The notes: generated by a model from the letters alone, not told the origin. DNA of 64,000 nucleotides from Bradyrhizobium niftali (GCF_004571025.1 NZ_SPQT01000002.1:673247-737246); one strand, 5' to 3'; positions 18,137 through 28,594 are shown, counted from the stretch's first letter. Made by a program: numbers and translations.

Positions 18137-18759
18137 GACGGCGCTCCGGGCGTCTTGGGAAAGCCGGTGCCGATCATGGAGTCGCGCGTGACGAGCTCGG
18201 CGAGCTGCTCCTCGCTCCAGCCCTCCGTGCCCTCGGGCCGCATCGGCAGCACCAGAAAGCGCGTCTCGGCGGTGGAATCCCAAACGCGAACTTCGATATC
18301 CCTGGGCAGCGCGACGCCGAAATCGGCGAGCACGCCGCGTGGGTCCTTCACGGCGCGCGAGCGGTAGGGCGCGGCCTTGTACCAGACCGGCGGCAGCCCC
18401 AGCATTTCCCAGGGGTAGCAGGAGCACAGCGTGCACACGACCATGTTGTGCCGCTGCGGCGTGTTCTCGACCACGACGAGATGGTCGCCGACGCGGCTGA
18501 CATGGCCGAGCGTGCCGATCGCCTTGCTGCCGTCCTCGAGCAGCGCCTGCCTGAAGGCCGGATCGGTCCAGGCCTTGGCGACGACGCGCGCGCCGTTGTG
18601 CGGACCGATCCTGGTCTCGTAGGCCTGGATGATGGCATCGAGCGCGGCCGGCTCGACATAGCCTTTTTCGGTCAGGATCGTCTCGAGCGCGCGCACGCGC
18701 AGCTCGGTCTCGGACAGCTCGGAATGGTCGTGATCGTGGTCGTGATGATGCTCGCTCAT
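18133..18759 (-). CDS. nthA: Nitrile hydratase alpha subunit, cobalt type
   Basis: This is the metal-binding catalytic subunit. The claw motif [10 protein letters not shown] at about residues 108-117 supplies three cysteines (109, 112, 114), two of which are normally oxidised to sulfinate and sulfenate. The Thr between the first two cysteines and the Tyr after the third mark the cobalt rather than the iron class. An unusual run HHHDHDHDH at residues 4-12 could help collect metal. The start at 18759 (MSEHHH) was chosen because the residues further upstream do not match the family. It is the first gene of the alpha-beta-activator operon and is divergent from the next gene. Confidence 0.95.
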   Translation of the reverse strand: MSEHHHDHDHDHSELSETELRVRALETILTEKGYVEPAALDAIIQAYETRIGPHNGARVVAKAWTDPAFRQALLEDGSKAIGTLGHVSRVGDHLVVVENTPQRHNMVVCTLCSCYPWEMLGLPPVWYKAAPYRSRAVKDPRGVLADFGVALPRDIEVRVWDSTAETRFLVLPMRPEGTEGWSEEQLAELVTRDSMIGTGFPKTPGAPS

Positions 18760-18821
18760 GAGGCGAAGATAGTCCCAGAATCCGGGCCTTGTCGAGGCGA
18801 AGACTCTGCTAACATCGCGCC

Positions 18822-19580
18822 ATGGGCTTGGCTGCACGAACCGGAATAACCGCCGCAATCGCGGCTCTTGTCGCACTCGCGGCGCAGGATGCGCGCGCCG
18901 CGAATGGCGCCTATGCGGTGGATGCCGCCGACATCTCGGAGGTCGGCTCCTGCAAGGTCGAAAGCTGGATGTCGACTGCTTCCAACACGGATTTCTCCGC
19001 GGTCGCCAATCCCTCCTGTGTCATCGATCCGTTCAGGCCGATCGAGCTGAGCATGCAGACCATCCGGGCCCGCAGCGATGGCGACTGGAGCACCACGGTG
19101 GCTCCGAAAGCCAAGACGAATTTCATCCCGACCGGCGTCGGCCGGTGGGGCTTGTCGGCCTATGGCGGGGGATCATTCGATGCCGCGACCGGCGAGGCGC
19201 TATCCGCCTTTGCGGTCATCCCCGCAACCTTCCGTCTGTCCGAAACCATGCGCATCAACGTCAACGGCGGCTGGCTCTGGGATCGCACCGTGGATCGCCA
19301 CTACCTGACCTACGGCATCGGCTTCGACTGGAAGTTTACCGACACCTTGCAATGGACGATCGAGGCCTTTGGCCAGGCCGGCGCATCCGAGATCGCAAGC
19401 GTCGTGCAGCCGCGCTTCCAGACCGGCGTCCGCTACCGGCCGAACGAGATCTTCTCCGTCGACGTGATCTACGGCCGCAACATCACCGGCGAAAACGCCA
19501 ACTGGATCACCATCGGCACCACCATCCGGTTTCCGGTCCGCGGCGGCGAGCCGGAGCATCGGCGCACCGGGCATTTGTGA
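18822..19580 (+). CDS. Secreted envelope protein, probable outer-membrane barrel
   Basis: This is a 252-residue protein with a clear signal peptide ([20 protein letters not shown], cleavage near AQDARA). The mature part has alternating beta-strand patterns ([73 protein letters not shown]) like a small outer-membrane beta-barrel or transporter-associated protein. It has two cysteines. It is divergent from nitrile hydratase and 143 bases ahead of the DASS transporter. The specific function is unknown. Confidence 0.75.
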   Translation: MGLAARTGITAAIAALVALAAQDARAANGAYAVDAADISEVGSCKVESWMSTASNTDFSAVANPSCVIDPFRPIELSMQTIRARSDGDWSTTVAPKAKTNFIPTGVGRWGLSAYGGGSFDAATGEALSAFAVIPATFRLSETMRINVNGGWLWDRTVDRHYLTYGIGFDWKFTDTLQWTIEAFGQAGASEIASVVQPRFQTGVRYRPNEIFSVDVIYGRNITGENANWITIGTTIRFPVRGGEPEHRRTGHL

Positions 19581-19723
19581 CACAAGGGAAAAACAAGCAG
19601 CGGGCGGCAGAACCCGCGTCAAGCCATTGATCGCGCCGCGGACAGTCCGTATACGCCGCGCAGGGACAAAAGCGGCCCGGCCAACGGGCGGCACGACGCA
19701 ACGACAATCGAGGGGGAGGACCC

Positions 19724-21199
19724 ATGGCCGCTAGCTCGCAGGCGCCTGAGGCGAAAGGGTTTCGCTGGAAGCTGGTCGCACCGCTCGTGGTGTGGCTGGC
19801 GATCTATCTGTGGCCGGTGCCCGCAGGCCTCAACGTCAATCAGTGGCACTATTTTGCCGTGTTCGCGGCCGTCATCACCGGGCTCATCCTGGAATCGATG
19901 CCGGTCGGTGCGGTCGGCCTGATCGGGCTCACGGTCGCCGGCGTCGGTGGCTATATCGATCCCGATCCGACCAAGTCGCTGCGCTGGATGCTGGCGGGCT
20001 TTGCCGAGAGCACGGTGTGGCTGATCGTCGGCGCCTTCGTGTTCTCGATCGGCTATCGCAAGAGCCAGCTGGGCCGGCGCATCGCGCTGGTGCTGGTGCA
20101 AAAGCTCGGCCGCAACACGCTTGGCCTCGGCTATGCGGTCGCGATGTCGGACTTTCTGCTCGCGCCGGCAACGCCCTCCAACACCGCGCGCAGCGGTGGC
20201 ATCGTCTATCCCATCATCAGCAACATCCCGCGCATCTACGGCTCCGAGCCGGGACCGACCGCCGGCAGGATCGGCACCTATGTGATGTGGACCGCGTTCG
20301 CGGCGACCGCGGTCACCAGCTCACTGTTCTTCACCGCGCTCGCGCCCAATGCAGCGGCGCTGGCGATCGCCAAGAAGACCGTCGGCGTCGAGGTAAGCTG
20401 GGGCCAGTGGTTCATCGGCTTTGCGCCGCTCGGCATCCTCCTGATGATCCTCGTCCCGCTGCTGAGCTACGTGATCTGCCGGCCCGAAGTGAAGCGCAGC
20501 CCCGAGATCTCCGAATGGGCGGCAAAGGAGCTCGCGGAGATGGGCCCGATGTCGCGCAACGAGTGGATCATGCTGGCGCTGATCGTGCTCGCGATGTTCC
20601 TGTGGATCGCCGGCTCCAGCCCGGACATCCACGTGCCGCTGCTCGGCTCGAATTTCGTCAACGCCACCACCGTCGTCTTCATCGTGATCTCCTTGATGCT
20701 GGTCACGGGCGTGATCGAGTTTGCCGACATCGTCAGCGAGAAGAGCGCCTGGGAGGTGTTCTTCTATTTCACCTCGCTGCTGACGCTCGCCTCGGGCCTC
20801 AACGAGATCGGCTTCATCAAATGGTTCGCGAACGAATACGCAAAGCCGCTCGCCGGGCTGTCGCCGTCAACCGCGATGCTCCTGCTGGTCGCACTGTTCT
20901 TCTGGATCCACTATTTCTTCTCCAGCATCACCTCGCATGCCGCCGCGGTGTTGCCGGTGGTGCTCGCGGTCGGCTCGGGCATCGCCGACCTGCCGGTCAC
21001 GACGCTCGCCATGCTCTGCATGTATTCGCTCGGCCTGATGGGGGTGATCTCGCCTTACGCCACGGGGCCGGCGCCGATGTATTTCGGCAGCGGCTATATC
21101 GGGAAGGGCCAGTTCTGGGGCTTTGGGTTGATCTTCGGGCTGCTCTATTTCGCCGGCCTCCTGCTGATCGTGCTGCCCTGGTTGCAGTTTGGCAAGTAA
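19724..21199 (+). CDS. DASS family anion/dicarboxylate:Na+ symporter
   Basis: This is an inner-membrane carrier of the divalent anion:sodium symporter family (SLC13-like, 2-oxoglutarate/malate translocator group), likely for C4 or C5 dicarboxylates. It has 491 residues and about 12 membrane segments. The two signature hairpins are visible: APATPSNTARSGGIVYPI around residue 150 and the second repeat near HYFFSSITSHAAAVLPVVLA. The first span starts at residue 17 (LVAPLVVWLAIYLWPVPAGL). A strong AGGGGGAGGA precedes the ATG. It stands as a single gene between the envelope protein and metN. Confidence 0.88.
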   Translation: MAASSQAPEAKGFRWKLVAPLVVWLAIYLWPVPAGLNVNQWHYFAVFAAVITGLILESMPVGAVGLIGLTVAGVGGYIDPDPTKSLRWMLAGFAESTVWLIVGAFVFSIGYRKSQLGRRIALVLVQKLGRNTLGLGYAVAMSDFLLAPATPSNTARSGGIVYPIISNIPRIYGSEPGPTAGRIGTYVMWTAFAATAVTSSLFFTALAPNAAALAIAKKTVGVEVSWGQWFIGFAPLGILLMILVPLLSYVICRPEVKRSPEISEWAAKELAEMGPMSRNEWIMLALIVLAMFLWIAGSSPDIHVPLLGSNFVNATTVVFIVISLMLVTGVIEFADIVSEKSAWEVFFYFTSLLTLASGLNEIGFIKWFANEYAKPLAGLSPSTAMLLLVALFFWIHYFFSSITSHAAAVLPVVLAVGSGIADLPVTTLAMLCMYSLGLMGVISPYATGPAPMYFGSGYIGKGQFWGFGLIFGLLYFAGLLLIVLPWLQFGK

Positions 21200-21440
21200 C
21201 CGGGACGAAGGCCGATCGCCCCCGGCAGATGAATTTTCTTCGCCGGGGAGGGATTTGGAAAACTTCGTCCAACTCCCCGCAAATATCTGACATTGCAAGA
21301 AAGACCCGTTCGGGTGATGGTGCGTGCTGCGGTGCAGCGCGTTCCACACGGGCGCCCGGTCGCAGTTTCATCCCCCGTCGCGCGATGCGACCTGGTTCCC
21401 GTGCGCCCCCCGGGGCATGCGGGCAAGCGAACTATCGTAC
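21200..21440 (+). promoter_or_regulatory. metN leader with GC-rich hairpins, unidentified
   Basis: The 241 bases before metN hold a possible hairpin CCCGTGCGCCCC / GGGGCATGCGGG (about 21398-21424, with mismatches) close to the start codon, preceded by GCGCGATGCGACCTGGTT. The order resembles structured alpha-proteobacterial leaders (serC-type or SAM-sensing elements), but I could not match a defined riboswitch consensus. The sequence CCGGGG...CCCCGG further upstream may terminate the transporter transcript. Confidence 0.3.
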
Positions 21441-22592
21441 ATGAAGGCCTCCGCCATGAACGCCCACCAATCGCTCGCGATCGGACAGAGGATCGAAACG
21501 CTCGATGCGATTTCACCTGCCGCGACCGAGCCGGACGCGATGGTCCGTTTCGAAGGCATTTCGAAGACCTATCCGGCCTATCGCGGCAAGCCCGGCGTCA
21601 ACGCCCTGCAAGACATCGACTTCACGATCCCGCGCGGCTCCATCACCGGCGTGATCGGCCGCTCCGGCGCCGGCAAGTCGAGCCTGGTCCGGCTGATCAA
21701 CGGGCTGGAGAAGCCGACCACGGGACGCGTGATCGTCGATAACAGGGATATCTCGGCGCTGGCGGGCCGCGAGTTGCGGCTGGCGCAGCGCTCGATCGGC
21801 ATGATCTTCCAGCATTTCAACCTGCTGTCGTCGCGCACCGCGGCCGACAACATCGCGCTGCCGCTCGAGATCGCCGGCTGGGCCAAGTCCGACATCAAGG
21901 CCCGCGTCGCCGAGCTGCTCGCTCTCGTCGGCATCGCCGACAAGCACGACCGCTATCCGTCGGAGCTGTCCGGCGGCCAGAAGCAGCGCGTCGGCATTGC
22001 GCGGGCGCTGGCGACGCGGCCGAGCGTGCTGCTGTCGGACGAGGCGACGTCCGCGCTCGATCCGCAGACCACGCGCGCGATCCTCGACCTGCTCGCCAAC
22101 ATCAACCGTGAGCTCGGGGTGACCATCGTGCTGATCACCCACGAGATGTCCGTGGTGCGCCAGCTCGCCAGGGAGGTCGTGGTGCTCGACGCCGGCCACG
22201 TCGTCGAGAGCGGCCAGGTCGCCGACATCTTCACCCATCCCAAACATCCGATCACGCAGTCCTTCCTGGCCGAGGTGATCGGCGACAGCCTGCCGGTGTC
22301 GCTGGCGAGCCGGATCATGCCGGCCCCGGCTGCCGGCGGGCAGGCCGTGATCCGCGTCCAGGTGCGCGGGGCAGGGGCCGGCGACACGCTGGTCGCACGG
22401 CTCGCGCGCGAACTCGGCCTCGACGTTGCGCTGCTCGCGGCGCGGATCGACGAGATCGGCGGCCAGCATGTGGGCTCGCTCACCCTCGGTATCCCCCTCG
22501 GCATGTCCAGCAGCGAAGACGCGGTGACGCGGACGCTCGCCTGGCTCTCTCAATATCAATTCCCGGCGGAGCGTCTCGGCTATGTCGCCTGA
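21441..22592 (+). CDS. metN: Methionine ABC transporter ATPase MetN
   Basis: This is the ATP-hydrolysing subunit of the D/L-methionine importer. Visible motifs are Walker A GRSGAGKSS, the Q-loop MIFQHFNLLSSRTA, signature ELSGGQKQRVGIARALA, Walker B VLLSDEATSALD and the H-loop VLITHEM. The C-terminal NIL domain (about residues 300-383, VIRVQVRGAGAGDTLVARLA) binds methionine and gives feedback inhibition. It starts at ATG 21441 or 21456; the second has AAGG 8 bases upstream. It overlaps metI by 11 bases. Confidence 0.94.
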   Translation: MKASAMNAHQSLAIGQRIETLDAISPAATEPDAMVRFEGISKTYPAYRGKPGVNALQDIDFTIPRGSITGVIGRSGAGKSSLVRLINGLEKPTTGRVIVDNRDISALAGRELRLAQRSIGMIFQHFNLLSSRTAADNIALPLEIAGWAKSDIKARVAELLALVGIADKHDRYPSELSGGQKQRVGIARALATRPSVLLSDEATSALDPQTTRAILDLLANINRELGVTIVLITHEMSVVRQLAREVVVLDAGHVVESGQVADIFTHPKHPITQSFLAEVIGDSLPVSLASRIMPAPAAGGQAVIRVQVRGAGAGDTLVARLARELGLDVALLAARIDEIGGQHVGSLTLGIPLGMSSSEDAVTRTLAWLSQYQFPAERLGYVA

Positions 22593-23247
22593 ACTCATCA
22601 ACCTGATCATCCAGGCCACCTTCGAAAGCCTGTACATGGTCGGCATCGCGGCGCTGCTCGGCACCGCCTTCGGCCTGCCGCTCGGCGTGTTCCTGGCGAC
22701 CAGCCGGAAAGGGGAGCTGTTCGCGGCCCCCGTCGTCAATCGGCTGCTCGGCATCGTCGTCAACGCGACGCGCTCCACGCCCTTCATCATCCTGGTCGTG
22801 GCCATCATCCCGTTCACGCGGCTCGTGGCCGGTACATCGATCGGCTCGACCGCAGCAATCGTGCCGCTGACCATCGCGTCGACGCCGTTCATCGCGCGTC
22901 TCGTCGAGGCTGCGATCCGCGAGGTCGATGGCGGCCTGATCGAGACCGCGTCCTCGTTCGGGGCCTCGCCGATGCAGATCGTGCTCAAGGTGCTGATCCC
23001 CGAGGCATTGCCCGGCCTGTTGCTGGCGCTGACGCTCGCGGTGGTGAGCCTGCTCGGCTACTCCGCCATGGTCGGCGCCGTCGGCGGCGGGGGCTTGGGG
23101 GATCTCGGCATCCGCTACGGCTACCAGCGCTTCATGCCGGAGATGATGCTGGCGGTCGTCGTCGTGCTGATCGCACTGGTCCAGCTCGTCCAGAGTGCCG
23201 GCGACTATCTGGCCCGCCGGGTCAACCGCCGGCTGCGGCACCGCTGA
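22582..23247 (+). CDS. metI: Methionine ABC transporter permease MetI
   Basis: This is the inner-membrane permease of the methionine importer, with 221 residues and five predicted spans. The EAA coupling loop is at IETASSFGASPMQIVLKVLIPEALPG, and NATRSTPFIILVVAIIPFTR is a typical MetI segment. The ATG lies inside the metN end, so translation is coupled; metQ follows 28 bases downstream. Confidence 0.94.
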   Translation: MSPELINLIIQATFESLYMVGIAALLGTAFGLPLGVFLATSRKGELFAAPVVNRLLGIVVNATRSTPFIILVVAIIPFTRLVAGTSIGSTAAIVPLTIASTPFIARLVEAAIREVDGGLIETASSFGASPMQIVLKVLIPEALPGLLLALTLAVVSLLGYSAMVGAVGGGGLGDLGIRYGYQRFMPEMMLAVVVVLIALVQLVQSAGDYLARRVNRRLRHR

Positions 23248-23275
23248 CATAAGCTTCTACACATCGGAGACTTCA

Positions 23276-24049
<774 letters not shown>

Positions 24050-24061
24050 GGGCTCGGCCTG

Positions 24062-24178
24062 CATGGTTCGAGACGCCCGCCTAGCCGGGCTCCTCACCAT
24101 GAGGGTTTGATATCTCGCCGCGAAATGCGACCTCATCCTGAGGGCCCGCCGGAGGCGGGCGTCTCGAAGGATGGCCGC
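24062..24178. repeat. Palindromic dispersed repeat (CGAGACGC type)
   Basis: A perfect 13-bp inverted repeat, CGAGACGCCCGCC at 24069-24081 and GGCGGGCGTCTCG at 24154-24166, encloses CTCACCATGAGG and CCTCATCCTGAGG. From memory, this layout (TTCGAGACGC, CCATGAGG, CATCCTGAGG, CTCGAAGGATG) is a very common intergenic repeat in Bradyrhizobium. It lies between convergent metQ and the AraC-type gene. Confidence 0.82.
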
Positions 24179-24227
24179 AAGCGACGTGCTCGCCACGGAT
24201 CTCATCATAGAGTAGAAGACGAGGGCG

Positions 24228-25217
24228 TCAGGCCGCAAGCCTGGCGCGCCGCAAGGTCTCCGAGGGCAGCTCGGAGAAGTGGCGCTTGTAGTCGAGCGAG
24301 AACTGGCTGAAGTGCCAGAAGCCGTGCTGCACGGCGACGTCGTAGACTGAAGCCTCCGCGCATCCGGCGCGTTTCAGGTCGCGTCGCACGCGGTTCAGCC
24401 GCATCGCGCGCCAATAGTGCATCGGGCTCGTGCCCACGACTTCCTGGAAGCAATAGCCGAGCTTGCGCGGGCTCGCGCCGACTGCCTTGCAGATCTCCAG
24501 CAGCGACAGCGAGCGATCGCCGCTGCCGTGCATCAGTTCGCGCGCGCGATCGACCGTGCGCTTGCGCGCCGTGGCGCTACGTCCGGGGTCGCTGGGCTGT
24601 GCCGTTGGCAGCATGTCCATGATCTCGACGAGGAGGGCGTCCTCCAGCGCTTGCCGGGCGTCGGGATCATCGAACCGTTCGGGAAAGGTCGCGATGGTCT
24701 CGTGGATCGCGGCAAGATGCGCGCGCAGCCGCGCGACGGGCGCCTCCGCCATCTCGATGACCTGTAACTGGTGCCAGACGCTGCGTGGCAGCGCGATGTC
24801 GAGCCGGGCGGCAAGCTCCTCGATCAGGGCCGCGCTGGCGACGACGCCGCGCAGCTCGAACGCCTTCGGCGTGCACATGTCGACCTCGGCATCGATGCAG
24901 GCAATCACCTGGGCACCCGCAACGCTGGCGCCGTTGCAATTGACTTCGCCATCGCCGTGCCAGGGCAGGCCGATGCCAAAGCTGCCGGCGCCCAACTGGC
25001 CGTACTGGCGGACCTGTTGACTGGTGATCTCGCGGAACACTTCGAGCCGGGTCAGGGAGAGCTGCGTAAAGCTGCCCCGGAAGGCGCCGGCGCTGATCTG
25101 GTCGTAGCTCAGCCGCCAGCGGCCGAGCGTGGCGCAGTGCTCATCGACATCCGTGCTGCTGGCCTGAAACAGGCTGGTAGCCGAGTCCTGAATCGGAAGA
25201 ATTGCGCTTAAGGCCAT
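24228..25217 (-). CDS. AraC family transcriptional regulator (EutR-like)
   Basis: This is a 329-residue regulator. The N-terminal 210 or so residues (FRGSFTQLSLTRLEVFREIT, WHGDGEVNCNG) resemble the sensing part of EutR/FeaR-type AraC proteins. The C-terminal double helix-turn-helix includes RSLSLLEICKAVGASPRKLG and VYDVAVQHGFWHFSQFSLDYKRHFSELPSET. I chose ATG at 25217; the open frame continues to 25274. It is divergent from the serine hydrolase and copper amine oxidase genes, and in related systems (FeaR with TynA) AraC proteins activate amine oxidase genes, so it probably controls that operon. Confidence 0.88.
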   Translation of the reverse strand: MALSAILPIQDSATSLFQASSTDVDEHCATLGRWRLSYDQISAGAFRGSFTQLSLTRLEVFREITSQQVRQYGQLGAGSFGIGLPWHGDGEVNCNGASVAGAQVIACIDAEVDMCTPKAFELRGVVASAALIEELAARLDIALPRSVWHQLQVIEMAEAPVARLRAHLAAIHETIATFPERFDDPDARQALEDALLVEIMDMLPTAQPSDPGRSATARKRTVDRARELMHGSGDRSLSLLEICKAVGASPRKLGYCFQEVVGTSPMHYWRAMRLNRVRRDLKRAGCAEASVYDVAVQHGFWHFSQFSLDYKRHFSELPSETLRRARLAA

Positions 25218-25396
25218 GACCGCACGTCGGAATTTGCCAGCTCGAAACCGCAAGAGCTGCGCCAAGACTGGCACGCCTCGCGCCCGAGTCCAGCAAAATA
25301 TTGCCGGATCTCGATAACGCCCGATGCGGCCTTCCGTGCAGTCTTCTCCCTTACCGTTCCGACATCGCAGTCGGGATCGCCTTGCGGAGGATCGAA

Positions 25397-26593
25397 ATGC
25401 GACCGACCGAGATCATGCGCGGCAGCCCGCCCGCGCCCGAGGCCCAGGTGACGCGCGCCAACTGGCGCAGCTTTCCCGCGATCCGCTGGGGTTTCACCCA
25501 CACCCGCGAGGTGCTGCCGACCGCGGAGGTCCGCCGCTCGGCGCATTCGACGCCGATACGAAGCGCACCTCGCGAGCTGTCAAAGCTCGGCTTCACCGCG
25601 CCCGATGGCAAGCCGACCACGATCGAGGCCACGCTGCGCGAGACCTTTGGCGACGCGCTCCTCGTCATGCACCGGGGCACGCTGATCCACGAATGGTACG
25701 GCGACGGCATGAGCGCGACCACGCCGCATCTGATCTGCTCGATCAGCAAGTCGATCGCGGGCACGCTCGGCGGCGTGCTGGCCGCGCGCGGGCTGCTCGA
25801 TCCGGAGGCGAGGGTGGTGCGCTACGTGCCGGAGCTCGAGGGCTCGGTCTATGGCGGCTGCACCGTCCGCAACGTGCTCGACATGGCCGTCGCCATCAAG
25901 TTCGAGGAGGATTACGAGGACCCCGCCGGCGACGTCACGCGCTATCGCTTCTCCTCGGGCTGGGACGTGCCGTCGCCCGGCGTCGAGCCCGGCCACCAGC
26001 GCGCCTATCTCACCACCCTGCGCGGCACCGGCAAGCCGCACGGCAAGGTGTTCCACTACGTCTCGACCAACACCGAGGTGCTCGGCTGGGTCTATGAGCG
26101 CGCCTGCGGCATGCCTTATCCGCGCATCCTCTCCGAATATCTCTGGCAGCCAATGGGCGCCGAGGAGGATGGCTCCATGACACTCGACAGCCACGGCATG
26201 GGCCGCATCGCCGGTGGGCTCTCGGTCACCGCGCGCGACCTGCTGCGCTTCGGCGAGATGATACGCTGCCGCGGCGTGGTCGAGGGACGGCAGGTGGTGC
26301 CGGGCTGGTGGATCGACGACATCCACGAGAACGGCGATCACCAGGCCTGGACCGACGGCGACCTTGCCGACATCTTCCCTGGCGCCCGCTACCGCAGCAA
26401 ATGGTACACGATCGATCCCTCGCGGAACGATCTTGCGGGCATCGGAATCCACGGCCAGTGGCTCTATATCGATGCGGCAACCGACACCGTCATCGTCAAG
26501 CTCGCGACCCAGCCGAAGGCGATGGACGTGCCGCTCGATCATCGCTGGCTCGCCGCCTTCCGCGCCATCACCGCGCATCTTGCCCCGCGCTGA
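25397..26593 (+). CDS. Beta-lactamase-fold serine hydrolase, NylB-like
   Basis: This is a 398-residue hydrolase of the class C beta-lactamase/6-aminohexanoate-dimer hydrolase type. The SxxK catalytic motif is at Ser115-Lys118 (ICSISKS). VFHYVSTNTEVLGWVYERA supplies the second motif, and the C-terminal GIHGQWLYIDAATDTVIVKL stands in for KTG. The first 80 residues (IRWGFTHTREVLPTAEVRR) are typical of NylB-like proteins, which cleave linear amides of aminohexanoate. GGAGG lies 6 bases before the ATG. It sits 15 bases before the amine oxidase, so the pair is an operon. The actual substrate is unknown. Confidence 0.85.
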   Translation: MRPTEIMRGSPPAPEAQVTRANWRSFPAIRWGFTHTREVLPTAEVRRSAHSTPIRSAPRELSKLGFTAPDGKPTTIEATLRETFGDALLVMHRGTLIHEWYGDGMSATTPHLICSISKSIAGTLGGVLAARGLLDPEARVVRYVPELEGSVYGGCTVRNVLDMAVAIKFEEDYEDPAGDVTRYRFSSGWDVPSPGVEPGHQRAYLTTLRGTGKPHGKVFHYVSTNTEVLGWVYERACGMPYPRILSEYLWQPMGAEEDGSMTLDSHGMGRIAGGLSVTARDLLRFGEMIRCRGVVEGRQVVPGWWIDDIHENGDHQAWTDGDLADIFPGARYRSKWYTIDPSRNDLAGIGIHGQWLYIDAATDTVIVKLATQPKAMDVPLDHRWLAAFRAITAHLAPR

Positions 26594-26608
26594 TATCAGG
26601 ACATCACG

Positions 26609-28594
26609 ATGCTCGATACCGTCAAAGCCAAATCACAGACCGTTGCGCCACATGCGCTCGATCCGCTGACGGCTGAAGAGATCACCGCGGCCTGCACGCT
26701 CGTGCGTGCGGCGGCCGCCTCGCCGGAGCACTGCCGCTTCCCGACGGTGCGGCTGGAAGAGCCGACCAAACAGGAGCTGGCCGCAGGCGGGGTAGGGCGT
26801 CGCGCCTTCGCGCTGACGCTGGACGTGACCACGGGCGAGGCGATCGAGCACATCGTCGATCTCGGCCGCAACGAGATCATTGCGCGCAAGGTCATTCCGA
26901 ACCGTGAGGCGCCCTATGGGCAGCCGCCGGTGATGCTGGAAGAGTTCTTCAAGTGCGAGGCCGTGGTGAAAGCCGATCCCGGCTGGCGTGCGGCGATGCT
27001 TCGGCGCGGGCTGACCGACAAGGACATCGAGCTGGTCCAGGTCGACCCGTTCTCCTCTGGCTTCTTCGACATGGAATTCGAGCGTGGCGCCCGCATCGTG
27101 CGGGCCGTCAGCTTCTTCCGCGAGCACTTTCAGGACAATGGCTATGCGCACCCGATCGAGGGCGTGGTGGCAGTGGTCGACCTGATCGGCGGCAAGGTCA
27201 TCGATCTCACCGACGCGGATCCGATCGTGCCGATCCCGCGCAAGAAGCGGAACTATGGTGCGCATGAAGTCACCAACCCGCGTACCGACATCAAGCCGCT
27301 GCATATCGAGCAGCCCGAGGGCGCGAGCTTCAAGGTCGACGGCTGGAAGGTCGATTGGCAGAAATGGAGTTTTAGCGTCGGCTTCACGCCGCGTGAGGGA
27401 CTGGTGCTGCATCAGCTCGCCTACCAGGATGGGATGCGGAAGCGGTCGCTGATCCATCGCGCCAGCGTCACCGAGATGGTGGTGCCCTATGCCGATCCGA
27501 CCGCCAACCATTTCTGGAAGTCGGCCTTCGATGCCGGCGAATACGGGCTCGGCATGCTCGCCAACGCGCTTGAGCTCGGCTGCGACTGCCTCGGCAACAT
27601 TCACTATTTCGACCTGCCGGCCGCCGACAACAGGGGCGAGCCCTTCGTCATGCAGAACGCCATCTGCATGCATGAAGAAGACTACGGAATTGCCTGGAAA
27701 CACTACGAATTCCGCAACGGCCTGTTCGAGGTTCGGCGCTCGCGGCGGCTCGTGATCTCATTCTTCGCCACCGTCGGCAATTACGACTACGGCTTCTACT
27801 GGTATCTCTACCAGGATGGCACGATCCAGCTCGAGACGAAGCTCACCGGCATCATCCAGACCGCCGCCGTGCCATCAGGCGAGACGTACAAATGGGGCGG
27901 CATGGTCGACGACAATCTTGGCGGGCCGACGCATCAGCACTTCTTCAACGTGCGCCTGCACATGGATCTCGACGGCGGCGGCAACACCGTCACCGAGCAC
28001 GATTTCGTGCCGCGTCCCTGGGGCCACGACAATCCGCACGGCAACGCCTTCGACACCACCACGCGCGTGCTGTCGCGTGAACGCAACGCTGCGGCCATCG
28101 CCAATGGCGAGACCGGCCGGTTCTGGAAGATCAGCAATCCTAACGAGACCAATTCGGTCGGCAACGCACCGGCCTACAAGCTCGTGGTCAATCCGAGCCC
28201 GCTGATGCTGGCGCAGGAGGGCAGTTATGTGCGCAAGCGCGGCGGCTTTGCCACCAAGCACGTCTGGGTCACCGCGTTCGACAAGGATGAGAAATACGCC
28301 AGCGGCGACTATCCCAACGTCCATGCCGGCGGCGACGGCCTGCCGCGCTATGCCGCGCAGAACCGCAACATCGAGAACACGGATATCGTGGTGTGGCACT
28401 CGTTCGGCCACACCCATATCTGCAAGCCCGAGGACTTTCCGATCATGCCGGTCGAATATGCCGGCTTCATGCTGAAGCCGACCGGTTTCTTTTCGGCCAA
28501 TGCCGCCGGCGACATTCCGCCTGATCGTAACAGCCGCAGCGTGCTCGCCGGTGAGGAGAAGGGCGGCGGCAGCTCATGCTGCCACAAAAGCTAG
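26609..28594 (+). CDS. tynA: Copper-containing primary amine oxidase
   Basis: This enzyme oxidises primary amines to aldehydes with release of ammonia and hydrogen peroxide, using copper and the self-made cofactor topaquinone. The cofactor tyrosine is Tyr392 in TVGNYDYGFYW, and the catalytic base is Asp308 in FDAGEYGLG. Copper histidines occur in WHSFGHTHICKPEDFP and in the HQH of GGPTHQHFFNVRL. At 661 residues, with no signal peptide, it resembles bacterial AGAO-type enzymes and should be cytoplasmic. Its stop overlaps the stop of the convergent cupin gene. The symbol follows family similarity only. Confidence 0.93.
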   Translation: MLDTVKAKSQTVAPHALDPLTAEEITAACTLVRAAAASPEHCRFPTVRLEEPTKQELAAGGVGRRAFALTLDVTTGEAIEHIVDLGRNEIIARKVIPNREAPYGQPPVMLEEFFKCEAVVKADPGWRAAMLRRGLTDKDIELVQVDPFSSGFFDMEFERGARIVRAVSFFREHFQDNGYAHPIEGVVAVVDLIGGKVIDLTDADPIVPIPRKKRNYGAHEVTNPRTDIKPLHIEQPEGASFKVDGWKVDWQKWSFSVGFTPREGLVLHQLAYQDGMRKRSLIHRASVTEMVVPYADPTANHFWKSAFDAGEYGLGMLANALELGCDCLGNIHYFDLPAADNRGEPFVMQNAICMHEEDYGIAWKHYEFRNGLFEVRRSRRLVISFFATVGNYDYGFYWYLYQDGTIQLETKLTGIIQTAAVPSGETYKWGGMVDDNLGGPTHQHFFNVRLHMDLDGGGNTVTEHDFVPRPWGHDNPHGNAFDTTTRVLSRERNAAAIANGETGRFWKISNPNETNSVGNAPAYKLVVNPSPLMLAQEGSYVRKRGGFATKHVWVTAFDKDEKYASGDYPNVHAGGDGLPRYAAQNRNIENTDIVVWHSFGHTHICKPEDFPIMPVEYAGFMLKPTGFFSANAAGDIPPDRNSRSVLAGEEKGGGSSCCHKS

